This document shows positions 8,497 to 18,243 of a stretch of DNA of 64,000 nucleotides, piece by piece (position 1 is the stretch's first letter; each line of letters begins with the position of its first letter). The notes under the pieces were generated by a model. That model saw only the letters and a program-made list of their open reading frames with translations. It did no database searches and was not told the origin of the DNA. The position numbers and the translations under genes are program-made. Source of the stretch: Desmospora activa DSM 45169 (GTDB lineage: Bacteria; Bacillota; Bacilli; Thermoactinomycetales; DSM-45169); assembly GCF_003046315.1 (NCBI RefSeq), contig NZ_PZZP01000003.1, positions 1 to 64,000 of the forward strand. The letters run 5' to 3'.

Positions 8497-9627
8497 TCAA
8501 GAAGATTGAACCGGGCTCGTGCGCTCAATCACTTTTTGGGCCAGCTCTTTATACAACTTACCGACAGACGTATCGGCGTCATAGACGGAGGGTGAGAAAT
8601 CAGGAGAAGAGGGGTCTCCGTTATTAGGAGCACCTAAGGGAATTTGGGCGAGCAAATCCGTTTGCAGCTCCTCCGCCAACTTCTCGCCGCCACCCTCTCC
8701 AAAAACGTAATCCCGCTTGCCACAGTCCGAGCATTGGTAGTAAGCCATGTTTTCTACCACACCCAAGATCTCATGCTCCGTATGCAGCGCCATCGCCCCT
8801 GCTCGTGCCGCCACAAAGGCAGCGGTAGCATGCGGCGTCGTCACCAGCAATTCCTTGCTCTGGGGCAACATCTGGTGGACATCCAGCGCCACATCACCAG
8901 TACCGGGAGGCAAGTCGAGGATGACATAATCCAATTTGCCCCACTCCACCTCTTGGAAAAAGTTGCGCAACATTTTGCCCAACATGGGACCGCGCCAGAT
9001 CACCGGGGCATTTTCCTCCACGAAAAAGCCCATGGAGATCACTTTGACACCAAAGCGTTCCACCGGATAGATCGTTTTATCCACCACCGCCGGACGCTCC
9101 TCAATCCCCATCATATCAGGCACGCTAAATCCGTAAATATCGGCATCGATCACCCCGACGCGTTTTCCTTCCCGCGCCAAAGCCACCGCCAGATTGACCG
9201 CTACCGTCGATTTTCCCACCCCGCCTTTACCGCTGGCGACTGCAATAAAGAGAGTGTTGGAATCTTGCGCTGTTAGTGAGGAGGCTTGTTCCGCCTGTAG
9301 CGGTGTGCGCCCCTCTGCCCGCTTAGCACGAACTTTTTGTTGATGTTCCGCGCGTATGCGAGCACTTAACGCATCCCGCTCCTTTTCACTCAAAATGCTG
9401 ACGGTGATTTCTACCTTTGGTACGCCAATGTCTTTTAGCACTTTCTCCACCTCTTGGATCAACTGATCCCGGTGGGGAGAATCTTCGTTGAACAACATCA
9501 ATTCCAGTGTCACCTTATCTGCAAAAATACGGATATTGCGAACCAGGTTTAATTTAACAAGGTGATGTTTAAACTCCGGTTCTTCCACTTGGCGAAGCGC
9601 TTCCAGCACGTTTTCGATCGTCGTCAT
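8497..9627 (-). CDS. salA: Mrp/NBP35-family ATPase SalA (Fe-S carrier type)
   Basis: A 376-residue protein with an N-terminal MIP18/DUF59 domain (residues about 4-80) and a ParA/MinD-type ATPase domain. The deviant Walker A ASGKGGVGKST is at residues 131-141. A CxxC pair (YQCSDCGK) near the C-terminus is the expected cluster-binding site of Mrp proteins. In B. subtilis SalA acts as a regulator that lowers scoC expression; related Mrp proteins carry Fe-S clusters. The ATG at 9627 follows GAGGTG. It is downstream of cwlD and ends in a strong terminator. Position between cwlD and gerD matches B. subtilis. Confidence 0.9.
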   Translation of the reverse strand: MTTIENVLEALRQVEEPEFKHHLVKLNLVRNIRIFADKVTLELMLFNEDSPHRDQLIQEVEKVLKDIGVPKVEITVSILSEKERDALSARIRAEHQQKVRAKRAEGRTPLQAEQASSLTAQDSNTLFIAVASGKGGVGKSTVAVNLAVALAREGKRVGVIDADIYGFSVPDMMGIEERPAVVDKTIYPVERFGVKVISMGFFVEENAPVIWRGPMLGKMLRNFFQEVEWGKLDYVILDLPPGTGDVALDVHQMLPQSKELLVTTPHATAAFVAARAGAMALHTEHEILGVVENMAYYQCSDCGKRDYVFGEGGGEKLAEELQTDLLAQIPLGAPNNGDPSSPDFSPSVYDADTSVGKLYKELAQKVIERTSPVQSS

Positions 9628-9693
9628 ACCCTTGTTACACCTCAATCCAAAGCAGCTTTATTCATTTCCATCATACCAATCATCGCCGCATTT

Positions 9694-10437
9694 TCAAAGT
9701 GAGCCCTCTTCCTCCGTCTCTTTTTCCACGAGGTAACTGATTACTCCGTGGTAAATGGAAGTGGCCAATAGGTTTTGATACGGTTCCTGGGCTAAACGGG
9801 AAGCCTCTTCCGGGTTGGATAAAAAGCCGACCTCTACCAAAGCCGAAGGAACGGATGAGGTTTTCAATATGTAAATTTCTCCGCTGTGCCGTTCTTTCCG
9901 TTTGGTGTTTTCCAGATTGCGAACTAACTCATTTTGGATATGACCGGCGAGTAACTCATTATCTTCCAAGGTGGGGTAATAAAAGGTTTGGGCACCGGAC
10001 CAGCGGGGCGAAGGAACCGCGTTTAGGTGGATGCTGATAAACAAGTCCGCATCATTTTCCTTTACCATCTGCGCCCGTCGGTATAAATCCTGTGCTTTGC
10101 GCTTGCGGGCGCCATCGTCCGCCAAATCCCGGTCCGTCTCACGGGTCATAATCACCAAAGCACCCGCCTCCTGCAAATAATCCCGCAACTGCAACGCAAT
10201 CGCGAGGGTAACTTCCTTTTCCACCAATCCGTCCCGACTAACGGCTCCCCCATCCCTTCCGCCATGTCCAGGGTCTACTACAATGATTTTTCCGGACAAT
10301 GGCATACTCCAGGCATCTTGGCTTGCAGAGCCCGTCCACCACGCCAGCACTGATGTCGCCGCAGCGAGAAGTAAGAGGAAGGATAAAACCCAAAAAGCCG
10401 GGCTCCGTTTCGATATCCATTCTTTCCACTGGTCCAT
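9694..10437 (-). CDS. cwlD: spore cortex N-acetylmuramoyl-L-alanine amidase CwlD
   Basis: A 247-residue Amidase_3 enzyme with an N-terminal membrane segment (about 14-34) and the zinc ligands visible in VVDPGHGGRDGG (His), LVEKEVTLA (Glu) and ISIHLNA (His); the catalytic Glu is in ALVEVGFLSN. With PdaA, CwlD makes the muramic-delta-lactam of the spore cortex, the mark recognised by germination lytic enzymes. It lies between ybaK and salA on the same strand; GGGGGG precedes the ATG. Full length compared with the family. Confidence 0.93.
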   Translation of the reverse strand: MDQWKEWISKRSPAFWVLSFLLLLAAATSVLAWWTGSASQDAWSMPLSGKIIVVDPGHGGRDGGAVSRDGLVEKEVTLAIALQLRDYLQEAGALVIMTRETDRDLADDGARKRKAQDLYRRAQMVKENDADLFISIHLNAVPSPRWSGAQTFYYPTLEDNELLAGHIQNELVRNLENTKRKERHSGEIYILKTSSVPSALVEVGFLSNPEEASRLAQEPYQNLLATSIYHGVISYLVEKETEEEGSL

Positions 10438-10505
10438 AGGGGTCCCCCCTTTGATACAAACCGGGTTTGTCCCATATATATGGAGAGACGGGCCGATTAT
10501 GCCTG

Positions 10506-10967
10506 TTACTGCATTCGTTTCCGCAGTTGGATGCCAAAATCAATCCCTTCTAAAAACCAGCGCGTCGCCACCTCGTCAAAAAAGAGCAATACGGACTGGC
10601 AGGTCCACTCGTCTACATGAAAAAAAAGGTCCATCTCGTCTGCGATTCTCCCTACTAAACGATCGCCTTGTTCACGAAAACGGGTATTGTACCAATGGCG
10701 TCGTTCGGAGAAGGGAAGATCAGGCGGGCATTCCACCGCACCACGACGAGAGTGCTCAATTCCTTGTACATAGGATTCAAACGCTAATCGATATACTGCT
10801 TCATCGACGGCAAACCGCTTATGAGGAGACAGGGAGCGCGTGGTTGGCTCCAATACCTCCTCCACCAGTCGGGACAATTTGCCCCAGGAGAAACAAGCCA
10901 GCGCTTCTTGGCGTACCCGTTCCATCCGTGTCAGTCGCCACGCTTCCAGCCATACCACTTTGCCCAT
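10506..10967 (-). CDS. ybaK: YbaK/DUF2521 family protein
   Basis: A 153-residue soluble protein beginning MGKVVWLEAWRL and containing the conserved W, R and E residues of the DUF2521 family (HWYNTRFREQGDRLVGRIADEM is split here only by description: HWYNTRFREQ, then RIADEMDLFFHV). It has no recognisable catalytic motif and no signal peptide. Assignment relies mainly on gene order: B. subtilis ybaK sits between rpsI and cwlD. The start at 10967 follows GAAAGGGGGG; the longer open frame reaches into the rpsI terminator and is rejected. The function is not known. Confidence 0.75.
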   Translation of the reverse strand: MGKVVWLEAWRLTRMERVRQEALACFSWGKLSRLVEEVLEPTTRSLSPHKRFAVDEAVYRLAFESYVQGIEHSRRGAVECPPDLPFSERRHWYNTRFREQGDRLVGRIADEMDLFFHVDEWTCQSVLLFFDEVATRWFLEGIDFGIQLRKRMQ

Positions 10968-11071
10968 CACAGTCCCCCCTTTCGCCTCACCGATCATCAT
11001 GGCTTTCCTGATGTAGTGTTGCCGGGGAGAGGAAAGATTACCAGTCCAATCGATCTGGTACATTGTGCTAC

Positions 11072-11105
11072 AAAGCAAAAAACCCCGCCGCAAAGGGCAG
11101 GGTTG
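11072..11105 (-). terminator. terminator of rplM-rpsI
   Basis: On the minus strand ACCCTGCC, a short loop, then GGCGGGGT followed by TTTTT lies right after the rpsI stop. It separates the ribosomal genes from ybaK-cwlD-salA. Confidence 0.8.
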
Positions 11106-11116
11106 ATGCGATCCCA

Positions 11117-11509
11117 TCAGCGCTTGGAAAATTGAGGCGCGCGACGGGCTTTTTTGAGGCCGTATTTTTTCCGTTCTTTCATCCGCGGGTCACGGGTGAG
11201 AAAGCCGGCTTTTTTCAGGGACGGACGCAGTTCCGGATCTACTTTTAACAGAGCGCGGGCGACGCCGTGGCGGATCGCTCCCGCTTGGCCGGTAAAGCCG
11301 CCACCTTCAACGGTGACCAATACATCGTATTGGTTGACCGTTTCGGTAAGTACTAACGGTTGCCTTACAATCGCCTTCAACGTTTCCAGACCAAAGTAAT
11401 CATCCATCTCGCGACCATTGATCACGATGCGGCCGTCTCCCGGTACCAAGCGAACGCGAGCAATCGATTCCTTGCGGCGACCGGTGCCGTAAAATTGGAC
11501 TTGTGCCAA
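11117..11509 (-). CDS. rpsI: 30S ribosomal protein S9
   Basis: A 130-residue S9. The N-terminal [15 protein letters not shown], the central [20 protein letters not shown] and the conserved basic tail ending QFSKR, which reaches the P-site tRNA, are all present. It starts with TTG at 11509, supported by AAAGGAGGG about eight bases upstream and by family alignment (MAQVQF). It is the second gene of the rplM-rpsI pair, 18 nt after rplM, and is followed by a terminator. Confidence 0.97.
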   Translation of the reverse strand: MAQVQFYGTGRRKESIARVRLVPGDGRIVINGREMDDYFGLETLKAIVRQPLVLTETVNQYDVLVTVEGGGFTGQAGAIRHGVARALLKVDPELRPSLKKAGFLTRDPRMKERKKYGLKKARRAPQFSKR

Positions 11510-11527
11510 AGTTGGTTCCCTCCTTTA

Positions 11528-11965
11528 TTATCCGCGTACTTCCCACTGTTCAGGCTGTTGCGCCTGATGGGGGTGTTCCGAACCGGCGTATACCTTCAGC
11601 TTTTTCAGCTGTTGGCGACCCAGTTTATTCTTGGGCAGCATGCCTCTGACAGCCAGTTCAATCATCATTTCTGGCCGCTTCTCACGTAAATCGCCAGCGG
11701 TAATGCTCTTGAGACCACCCGGCCAGCCGGAGTGACGGTAGTACATTTTATCTGCGGCTTTGTTCCCGCTCAGTTGGATTTTGGCGGCGTTGATGACAAT
11801 CACAAAGTCACCCGTATCCACATGGGGGGTATACTGGGGTTTGTGTTTTCCGCGCAGCAGGGTCGCCACTTCCGTGGCCAAACGACCCAACGTTTTATCG
11901 GTAGCATCTACCACATACCATTTCCGTTCCACTTGGTTCGGTTTGGCCATAAATGTGGTTCGCAT
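11528..11965 (-). CDS. rplM: 50S ribosomal protein L13
   Basis: A 145-residue L13, beginning [20 protein letters not shown] and containing [19 protein letters not shown] and the conserved [14 protein letters not shown]. Length equals the Bacillus protein. Its own promoter overlaps the truA stop codon upstream, leaving a leader of about 108 nt, where the L13 autoregulatory leader of Firmicutes is expected. It binds 23S rRNA early in large-subunit assembly. Confidence 0.97.
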   Translation of the reverse strand: MRTTFMAKPNQVERKWYVVDATDKTLGRLATEVATLLRGKHKPQYTPHVDTGDFVIVINAAKIQLSGNKAADKMYYRHSGWPGGLKSITAGDLREKRPEMMIELAVRGMLPKNKLGRQQLKKLKVYAGSEHPHQAQQPEQWEVRG

Positions 11966-12073
11966 TCAAATTCCCTCCTCGTGGCCACAACCATCGCTCT
12001 TATACATGGTCTGGCTTTCATTCAAAAAGTGTTGCGCCGAACATGTTCCACCGGGGCAAGTGGAAAAATACCA
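11966..12073 (-). promoter_or_regulatory. rplM 5' leader, probable L13 leader
   Basis: About 108 nt between the predicted transcription start and the rplM ATG. Position and length fit the L13 leader element of low-GC Gram-positives, but I could not match its conserved helices by eye, so this is mainly positional. Confidence 0.4.
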
Positions 12074-12079
12074 ACGATC

Positions 12080-12108
12080 ATATTACACCAACTTCAAGCT
12101 CGTGTCAA
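12080..12108 (-). promoter_or_regulatory. promoter of rplM-rpsI
   Basis: Minus strand: perfect -35 TTGACA (12103-12108), 17-nt spacer, -10 TAATAT (12080-12085). The -35 overlaps the stop codon of truA. Confidence 0.85.
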
Positions 12109-12869
12109 GATAAGGAATTTCTCTCTACAAAATCATCATAGCCCACCCGCATTAAACACAACCCTTGCGGCGGTAGCGTTTTCCCAGCCGCCTCCCGCTT
12201 TTTGGCAGCTACGATCGCGGGAATGCTATCGGCGGATATTTTTCCCATACCGACATCCAATAAGGTACCCGCGATAATACGGACCATGTTATACAAAAAA
12301 CCATCCCCGATCACATCCATCGCTACCACTCCTGGTTGTGGTTGAACCATGCGACAGTCGTACAAGGTGCGCACACGGTGGGAGACTTGTGCTCGCGCAG
12401 CGGAAAAAGCGGTAAAATCATGGGTACCGATAAGATGGCGCCCCGCTTCAACCATCGCATTCCCATCGAGGGGGTGAGGCCAGTGGGTGGTATACCGGCG
12501 GATAAATAAATCGGGAATGGAACGGTTGTCCCAGGAATAGCGATACCACTTCCAACGCGCATCCTTGCGAGCGTGAAAGCGATCGTGCACATGCTCCACC
12601 GCTTGCACCAATACGTCTTGCGGCAAGGTGTGGTTAAGGGCGCGAGCCCAGCGCTCTACCGGCATCGTGGAGTCAATATCGCAGTGAATCACCTGCCCCT
12701 TCGCATGGACACCAGCATCGGTTCGACCGGAGCTGGTGACGCGAACGGGATGGCCCGCCACTTTTGTAAGGGCTTGTTCGAGGACGGTTTGCACCGTGCG
12801 GCAACTCGGTTGGCTTTGAAACCCGGAAAAACCAGTACCGTCATAAGCGACCGTCATTTTTAACCGCAT
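12105..12869 (-). CDS. truA: tRNA pseudouridine(38-40) synthase TruA
   Basis: A 254-residue TruA. The catalytic Asp lies in TSSGRTDAGVHAKGQ, and VAYDGTGFSGFQSQP and GDGFLYNMVRIIAGTL are family motifs. It isomerises uridines 38-40 in the anticodon arm of tRNAs. The ATG at 12869 has AAAAGGAGGGAG directly upstream; the longer frame is not supported. It follows ecfT by 14 nt, so it belongs to the ecfA1-ecfA2-ecfT-truA transcription unit, as in B. subtilis. Confidence 0.95.
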   Translation of the reverse strand: MRLKMTVAYDGTGFSGFQSQPSCRTVQTVLEQALTKVAGHPVRVTSSGRTDAGVHAKGQVIHCDIDSTMPVERWARALNHTLPQDVLVQAVEHVHDRFHARKDARWKWYRYSWDNRSIPDLFIRRYTTHWPHPLDGNAMVEAGRHLIGTHDFTAFSAARAQVSHRVRTLYDCRMVQPQPGVVAMDVIGDGFLYNMVRIIAGTLLDVGMGKISADSIPAIVAAKKREAAGKTLPPQGLCLMRVGYDDFVERNSLS

Positions 12870-12883
12870 GGTGCTCCCTCCTT

Positions 12884-13687
12884 TTAATTCCGCAGTCCCA
12901 CCAGGGCGAGAATCACCACCGTCAACACGCCCCATAAAAGGAAGTCAAGCCGGGTGTAGCGGAGTTCCCGCAGTTTGGTCCGACCGACACCACCCTGGTA
13001 GCCGCGGGCTTCCATCGCCCATGCCAACTCTTCCGCCCGCCGAAACGAGGAGATAAATAACGGGATCAAAATGGCGATAAAGCCTTTGGCTCGTTTCCAC
13101 ACCCCTCCCGATTCAAAGGAGGCGCCACGGGCTTTTTGCGCTTTTATGATTTTATCCGTCTCTTCCCACAGCGTAGGGATAAAGCGAAGGGCGATCGACA
13201 TCATCAGTGCCAGCTCATGTGCAGGCACCCCGACGCGGGTAAGAGGGGACAGGAGCTTCTCTAACCCGTCCGTCAGGTCGATGGGAGAAGTGGTCAGAGT
13301 GAGCAAGGTGCCGGTCACCACCAACAGCAGAAAGCGAAGGGCGATCATCACGGCCTGAATCACCCCTTCTTCATAAATGGTGAACCATCCCCAATCGACC
13401 CACACCTCACCACCACGGGTCATCCACAAATGAAGCCCGGCGGTAAAGGCGATTAAAAACAGGATCGGCTTTAAACCCCGCCACACCATCAACAACGGAA
13501 CACCAGACAGCAACAGACCCGTCAGGGTTACCACCACCAACAAGCCATAAGTCAAACCATTGTTCGCCAAAAAGACGACGATCATAAACAAAAATACATA
13601 GATCAGTTTGGCGCGGGGATCCATGCGGTGCAAAGAGGAGTCTCCCGGCACATATTGGCCCAGGATCGGATTGGATAGCGCACTCAT
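12884..13687 (-). CDS. ecfT: ECF transporter transmembrane protein EcfT
   Basis: A 267-residue membrane protein of the CbiQ/EcfT family, with about six helices and the two coupling Ala-Arg-Gly motifs visible as KAQKARGASFE and AMEARGYQGG, which bind the ATPase subunits. It is the shared scaffold of group II energy-coupling-factor vitamin transporters; the substrate-binding S components are encoded elsewhere. The ATG at 13687 overlaps the ecfA2 stop by four bases. The start at 13828 of the longer frame would lie deep inside ecfA2 and is rejected. Confidence 0.93.
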   Translation of the reverse strand: MSALSNPILGQYVPGDSSLHRMDPRAKLIYVFLFMIVVFLANNGLTYGLLVVVTLTGLLLSGVPLLMVWRGLKPILFLIAFTAGLHLWMTRGGEVWVDWGWFTIYEEGVIQAVMIALRFLLLVVTGTLLTLTTSPIDLTDGLEKLLSPLTRVGVPAHELALMMSIALRFIPTLWEETDKIIKAQKARGASFESGGVWKRAKGFIAILIPLFISSFRRAEELAWAMEARGYQGGVGRTKLRELRYTRLDFLLWGVLTVVILALVGLRN

Positions 13688-14547
13688 AAGCCTCCCCTTC
13701 CTTTGACCCGTGCCATAATCGCTTCCACCAGTGCCTCCGGTGTAAAACGATCCAATTTCAACGGAACGGCGAGTTCCTGATTGATGCGCTCCATGAGCCG
13801 GATCGTTTCTGGTAGTTCCAATCCCCATTCCCGTAAGCGGTCTGGGTGTTGAAACACCTCTTGCGGCGAACCACTTAAAACCATCCGCCCTCCCGCCATC
13901 ACAAACAACCTTTCCGCATATCGACTCACATCTTCCATGCTGTGGGAGACTAAGATTACGGTCATATTTCGCTGCCGATGAAGGGAGTAGATGCGATCCA
14001 GCAGTTCGCGTTGTCCGGCAGGATCGAGACCGGCAGTAGGCTCATCCAGGATCAAAATCTCAGGATGCATCGCCAATACCCCGGCTATAGCTACTCGCCG
14101 CATCTGCCCTCCGCTCAGTTGAAAGGGGGAGCGCTGAGCCAGTTCTGGTGACAACCCTACCCATTCCAGTGCCGTTGTTACCCGCTGCTCGATCTCATCC
14201 TCTGCCAACCCCAAATTACGGGGGCCGTACGCGATATCTTTGATCACCGTCTCCTCAAATAATTGATGTTCAGGGTATTGAAACACGACTCCTACCCGTC
14301 CACGTAGTGACGATAGATCTTTGCTGTCGACATCGATGACGGTATCTCCAATCCGCAATGTACCAGAAGTGGGGCGAAGTAAACCGGCGATATGCTGGAT
14401 CAGCGTCGATTTGCCGGAGCCTGTCGGCCCGATCACCCCGACAAAAGCGCCGGTCGGCACCGTTAGATTTACTTCGGTGAGAGCCGGTTTGGCATAAGGA
14501 GTTCCCGTCAGATAAACATGGGATACATTTATTGCAACAATGCCCAT
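13684..14547 (-). CDS. ecfA2: ECF transporter ATPase EcfA2
   Basis: A 287-residue ABC ATPase: Walker A GPTGSGKST, Q-loop VVFQYPEHQLF, signature LSGGQMRR, Walker B LILDEPTAGLD and switch His in LVSHSMEDVS. The C-terminal extension after the ATPase core is typical of EcfA proteins. It pairs with EcfA1 to power vitamin uptake with EcfT. It overlaps ecfA1 by 19 nt at its start and ecfT by four at its end. Confidence 0.93.
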   Translation of the reverse strand: MGIVAINVSHVYLTGTPYAKPALTEVNLTVPTGAFVGVIGPTGSGKSTLIQHIAGLLRPTSGTLRIGDTVIDVDSKDLSSLRGRVGVVFQYPEHQLFEETVIKDIAYGPRNLGLAEDEIEQRVTTALEWVGLSPELAQRSPFQLSGGQMRRVAIAGVLAMHPEILILDEPTAGLDPAGQRELLDRIYSLHRQRNMTVILVSHSMEDVSRYAERLFVMAGGRMVLSGSPQEVFQHPDRLREWGLELPETIRLMERINQELAVPLKLDRFTPEALVEAIMARVKGRGGL

Positions 14548-15374
14548 AATTCCTTCACCAACGTTTCTTCATTGGAGATACGACGGGAAAGGGGAAGGCC
14601 CTGTTGCCGCAGTCGGTCCGCCACTTCGGCAAACAGCGGCAACTCAAGGGACCATTCCTGCAAATGATCCACCTGGTTGAATACATCGACCGGGCTTCCG
14701 TCCAACCGGATCGCTCCCGCGGCCATTACCACTACCCGTTGGGCGTATAAAGCTTCTCTGGCGGAGTGGGTAATATGGATCACCGTCGTTCCCCCTTGAT
14801 GGAGCGAACGGATCGCATGTAGCACTTCTCTTCTCCCGGCGGGGTCCAGCATCGATGTGGCTTCATCAAATACAATCACATCGGGTCGCATCGCAATCAC
14901 ACCGGCAATCGCCAGACGCTGTTTTTGTCCGCCGGACAAATGGTGAGGGGATTGATCCTCCATTCCGGAAAGGCCCACCCGCGGGAGGACATCGGCGATT
15001 CTCCGCCGCATTTCCTCCCGGGGCAGGCCCAGGTTTTCCAGTCCAAAGGCGACATCGTCACGAACAGTGGTGCCTACGATCTGGTTATCGGGGTTTTGGA
15101 AGACCATCCCCACCCGCTGCCGGATCGCGCCCCATTGACGATGATCGTTGGTATCCAAACCACATACTTGCACCGTTCCCGCAGTTGGAACCAGCAGCGC
15201 ATTTAACAATTTGGCTAGGGTGGATTTTCCGGAGCCATTGGGACCCATCACAGCGACATACTCGCCTCTGTCCACGCTCCAATCCAGCCCGGAAAGAACG
15301 GTACCCGTCCCTTCTTCTCCCTGGCCGGGGTAGTGAAAGCCGACATTTTGCAATCGAATTATCAAGCCATCCAC
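14529..15374 (-). CDS. ecfA1: ECF transporter ATPase EcfA1
   Basis: A 281-residue ABC ATPase: Walker A GPNGSGKST, Q-loop MVFQNPDNQIVGTTV, signature LSGGQKQR, Walker B VIVFDEATSMLD and switch His in HITHSAREA. The NPDNQ sequence after the Q-loop is the usual EcfA1/CbiO hallmark. It is the first gene after rplQ and is separated from it by a terminator, so a separate or read-through promoter is needed; none was clearly seen in the short gap. Confidence 0.93.
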   Translation of the reverse strand: MDGLIIRLQNVGFHYPGQGEEGTGTVLSGLDWSVDRGEYVAVMGPNGSGKSTLAKLLNALLVPTAGTVQVCGLDTNDHRQWGAIRQRVGMVFQNPDNQIVGTTVRDDVAFGLENLGLPREEMRRRIADVLPRVGLSGMEDQSPHHLSGGQKQRLAIAGVIAMRPDVIVFDEATSMLDPAGRREVLHAIRSLHQGGTTVIHITHSAREALYAQRVVVMAAGAIRLDGSPVDVFNQVDHLQEWSLELPLFAEVADRLRQQGLPLSRRISNEETLVKELWALLQ

Positions 15375-15387
15375 CCCTGTTCTGCAA

Positions 15388-15428
15388 AGAAAAAAGGGCA
15401 GATTTCAGGACCGGATCGATCCTGCCCT
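15388..15428 (-). terminator. terminator after rplQ
   Basis: Minus strand: AGGGCAG, a 20-nt interior that can pair partly (GGATCGATCC), CTGCCCT and a run of six T. It marks the end of the S10-spc-alpha block. Confidence 0.85.
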
Positions 15429-15450
15429 CTCCCTTTGATCCACAGACGGT

Positions 15451-15840
15451 TTATTTCACCAGTTCAAGATAAACCATTTCCGTCGCATCGCCACGACGTG
15501 GCCCGATTTTAATGATGCGGGTATAGCCGCCATTACGCTCTTCATAACGGGGACCCACTTCATCAAACAGCTTTTTTACGGCATCCACTTTTTCGTGGTT
15601 GACCTGCTCCCCTTCTTTTTCAGTGCGGGAACGGTTGGTCCTTACGAAGGAAGCGGCCTGGCGCCGGGCATGGAGATCGCCCCGTTTGGCCAGGGTGATC
15701 ATCTTTTCCGCAATCGAGCGTACTTCTTTGGCTCGAGTCGCCGTCGTTTTAATCCGTTCGTGGATGATCAGGTCGGTGACCAGATCACGGAGCAGCGCTT
15801 TCCGTGCTGCTGTATTCCGACCCAGTTTTGAATATGCCAT
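15451..15840 (-). CDS. rplQ: 50S ribosomal protein L17
   Basis: A 129-residue L17: [19 protein letters not shown] at the N-terminus, the conserved [19 protein letters not shown] and the C-terminal [15 protein letters not shown] with MVYLEL. It is slightly longer than the 120-residue Bacillus protein because of an extension around [20 protein letters not shown], stated here as a region near residues 70-88. It binds at the large-subunit tunnel exit. Last gene of the alpha operon, 35 nt after rpoA. Confidence 0.97.
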   Translation of the reverse strand: MAYSKLGRNTAARKALLRDLVTDLIIHERIKTTATRAKEVRSIAEKMITLAKRGDLHARRQAASFVRTNRSRTEKEGEQVNHEKVDAVKKLFDEVGPRYEERNGGYTRIIKIGPRRGDATEMVYLELVK

Positions 15841-15875
15841 CGTTTTTCCCCTCCCTTGTAAACAGATGATGAGAG

Positions 15876-16820
15876 TTAGTCATCGCTGCGCAGGGAGAGA
15901 CCCAACTCGGACAACTTCTCCTGCACTTCTTCCAGCGATTTGCGTCCCAGGTTGCGAACTTTCATCATGTCCTCTTCCGACTTCTGTGTCAGTTCTTGGA
16001 CGGTGTTGATTCCAGCCCGCTTTAAACAATTGTAAGAGCGAACCGACAGGTCCAGCTCCTCGATGGTCATTTCCATGACCTTTTCTTTTTTATCTTCTTC
16101 TTTTTCCACCATGATCTCCGCATCTTGCGCTCCTTCTGTCAAACCGACAAAAAGCAACAGATGCTCAGTCATGATCTTAGCCCCCAGGCTGACCGATTCC
16201 TCTGGACGGAGGCTACCGTCGGTCCACACTTCCAATGTCAGCTTATCGTAGTTGGTGACTTGGCCGACACGGGTGTTTTCTACCTGGTAATTAACCCGTT
16301 CAATCGGGGTATAAATCGAGTCGATCGGAATCACACCGATCGGTTGGTCTTCACTTTTGTTGCGGTCCGCAGGAACATATCCACGACCCCGGTCAGCTGT
16401 CAGACGGGCATGAAGGCGTCCATCATCAGCCAAAGTGGCGATATGAAGATCCGGGTTAAGAATCTCCACATCGGAATCGGCGCGGATATCGCCGGCTTTT
16501 ACTTCACCGCCGCCCTCCACGTCAATTTCCAACACCTTCTCCTCATCGGAATGAACCTTGAGCGAGAGGCGTTTTAAGTTGAGGATAATTTCCGTTGTAT
16601 CCTCTACCACACCGGGAATCGTGGAAAACTCGTGCAACACCCCGTCTATCTGGATGGACGTAACCGCCGCACCCGGAAGAGAAGACAACAGAATACGCCG
16701 TAGCGAGTTGCCCAGGGTGGTGCCATAGCCGCGTTCCAAGGGTTCCACAACGAATTTTCCGTATCGGCCATTTTCGCTGACCTCAACGGTCTCGATTTTG
16801 GGTTTTTCGATTTCAATCAT
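15876..16820 (-). CDS. rpoA: RNA polymerase alpha subunit
   Basis: A 314-residue alpha subunit. The N-terminal assembly domain has [19 protein letters not shown] and [16 protein letters not shown]; an acidic linker (KEEDKKEKV) leads to the C-terminal domain with [16 protein letters not shown] and [13 protein letters not shown], which contacts UP elements and activators. Length equals Bacillus RpoA. It lies between rpsK and rplQ; the gap before it, 184 nt, is the longest in the alpha operon and contains a duplicated TATACT-bearing element. Confidence 0.98.
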   Translation of the reverse strand: MIEIEKPKIETVEVSENGRYGKFVVEPLERGYGTTLGNSLRRILLSSLPGAAVTSIQIDGVLHEFSTIPGVVEDTTEIILNLKRLSLKVHSDEEKVLEIDVEGGGEVKAGDIRADSDVEILNPDLHIATLADDGRLHARLTADRGRGYVPADRNKSEDQPIGVIPIDSIYTPIERVNYQVENTRVGQVTNYDKLTLEVWTDGSLRPEESVSLGAKIMTEHLLLFVGLTEGAQDAEIMVEKEEDKKEKVMEMTIEELDLSVRSYNCLKRAGINTVQELTQKSEEDMMKVRNLGRKSLEEVQEKLSELGLSLRSDD

Positions 16821-17004
16821 CAGCTTTGAAACCCTCCTTCAGAACGTCGCATTCCGGGTGACATCGGTGTAATCTGGGATGGAATAAGCCATCTATCGCC
16901 CGGCAAACGGTCATGGGCAACCAAATGTATAAATGGGTACCCTACCAGTATACACATAGCCTTACCAGTATAAACCAAAAATCAACCCGGAATCCAATCG
17001 GTCA

Positions 17005-17406
17005 TCAGACACGGCGACGCTTCGGTGGGCGGCATCCGTTATGGGGAATGGGAGTGACGTCTTTAATCAGGTTGACTTCCAACCCGGCCGCTTGCAGCGA
17101 GCGGATCGCCGCTTCCCGACCGGCACCCGGTCCTTTGACCATCACTTCCACGGTTTTCATTCCATGTTCCATCGCCTGTTTAGCAGCGGCTTCCGCAGCC
17201 ATCTGGGCGGCGAAAGGAGTACTCTTGCGGGAGCCTTTAAACCCTAAGGTACCGGAGCTAGCCCAGGAGACGGTGTTCCCGCGCTTATCGGTAATGGTGA
17301 TGATGGTGTTGTTAAAAGTGGAACGGATATGAACCGTACCGGACTCCACATTTTTCTTTGCACGCCGTTTGACGCGTTGGTTGGTCGTCCGCTTTTTGGC
17401 AGCCAT
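17005..17406 (-). CDS. rpsK: 30S ribosomal protein S11
   Basis: A 133-residue S11 with the basic N-terminus [41 protein letters not shown] and the C-terminal [18 protein letters not shown], which contacts 16S rRNA at the platform near the E site. It follows rpsM by 18 nt with a clear AAGGAGGG site. Full length. Confidence 0.98.
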   Translation of the reverse strand: MAAKKRTTNQRVKRRAKKNVESGTVHIRSTFNNTIITITDKRGNTVSWASSGTLGFKGSRKSTPFAAQMAAEAAAKQAMEHGMKTVEVMVKGPGAGREAAIRSLQAAGLEVNLIKDVTPIPHNGCRPPKRRRV

Positions 17407-17424
17407 TTGTTTCCCTCCTTATCC

Positions 17425-17793
17425 TTATTTTTTCTTGTTGGCGACAGTCCGACGAGGACCTTTGCGAGTACGTGCGTTGGTTTTGCTCCGTTGCCCCCGC
17501 ACTGGCAGACCGCGGCGGTGACGAATACCCCGATAGGAGCCGATCTCGATCAAACGCTTGATGTTTAAAGCGGTCTCCCGACGGAGATCCCCTTCCACCA
17601 TCACGTTTTTATCGATAAAGCTGCGCAGCTTGGAGATTTCGTCTTCCGTCAGGTCGCGTACACGCGTATCCGGATTGATGTCGGTCTCCTTTAAAATGCG
17701 GGCAGCTTGGGAGCGACCAATGCCAAAAATATAGGTCAGCGCAATTTCCACCCGCTTTTCACGGGGCAAATCGATGCCTGAGATACGAGCCAA
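17425..17793 (-). CDS. rpsM: 30S ribosomal protein S13
   Basis: A 122-residue S13 beginning [21 protein letters not shown], with [11 protein letters not shown] and the conserved [17 protein letters not shown]. The lysine-rich tail (RRTVANKKK) reaches the tRNAs and the intersubunit bridge. Its neighbours rpmJ and rpsK follow the standard alpha operon order. Confidence 0.98.
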   Translation of the reverse strand: MARISGIDLPREKRVEIALTYIFGIGRSQAARILKETDINPDTRVRDLTEDEISKLRSFIDKNVMVEGDLRRETALNIKRLIEIGSYRGIRHRRGLPVRGQRSKTNARTRKGPRRTVANKKK

Positions 17794-17812
17794 GGTTGAG
17801 CACCTCCTGTCT

Positions 17813-17977
<165 letters not shown>

Positions 17978-18020
17978 TCACGTTTGACGCTGCCATCCGA
18001 GCGGAACATTCCGCGGGGGG

Positions 18021-18239
18021 TCACTTATAGCGATACGTAATCCGGCCGCGAGTCAAATCATATGGGGAAAGCTGGACCGTCACCCGGTCACCGGGCAAAA
18101 TCCGGATAAAGTGCATGCGGATTTTGCCAGAAACATGGGCGAGCACTTTGTGTCCATTCTCCAGCTCCACGCGAAACATGGCATTGGGCAACGGCTCGAT
18201 CACCTTGCCTTCTACCTCGATCACATCTTCCTTGGCCAT
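18021..18239 (-). CDS. infA: translation initiation factor IF-1
   Basis: A 72-residue S1/OB-fold protein, [20 protein letters not shown], with [20 protein letters not shown] and the C-terminal [15 protein letters not shown]-1 occupies the A site during initiation. The ATG at 18239 follows AAAAGGAGAG. It is in the usual position between map and rpmJ, with the KOW protein gene inserted directly upstream. Confidence 0.98.
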   Translation of the reverse strand: MAKEDVIEVEGKVIEPLPNAMFRVELENGHKVLAHVSGKIRMHFIRILPGDRVTVQLSPYDLTRGRITYRYK

Positions 18240-18243
18240 TGAC

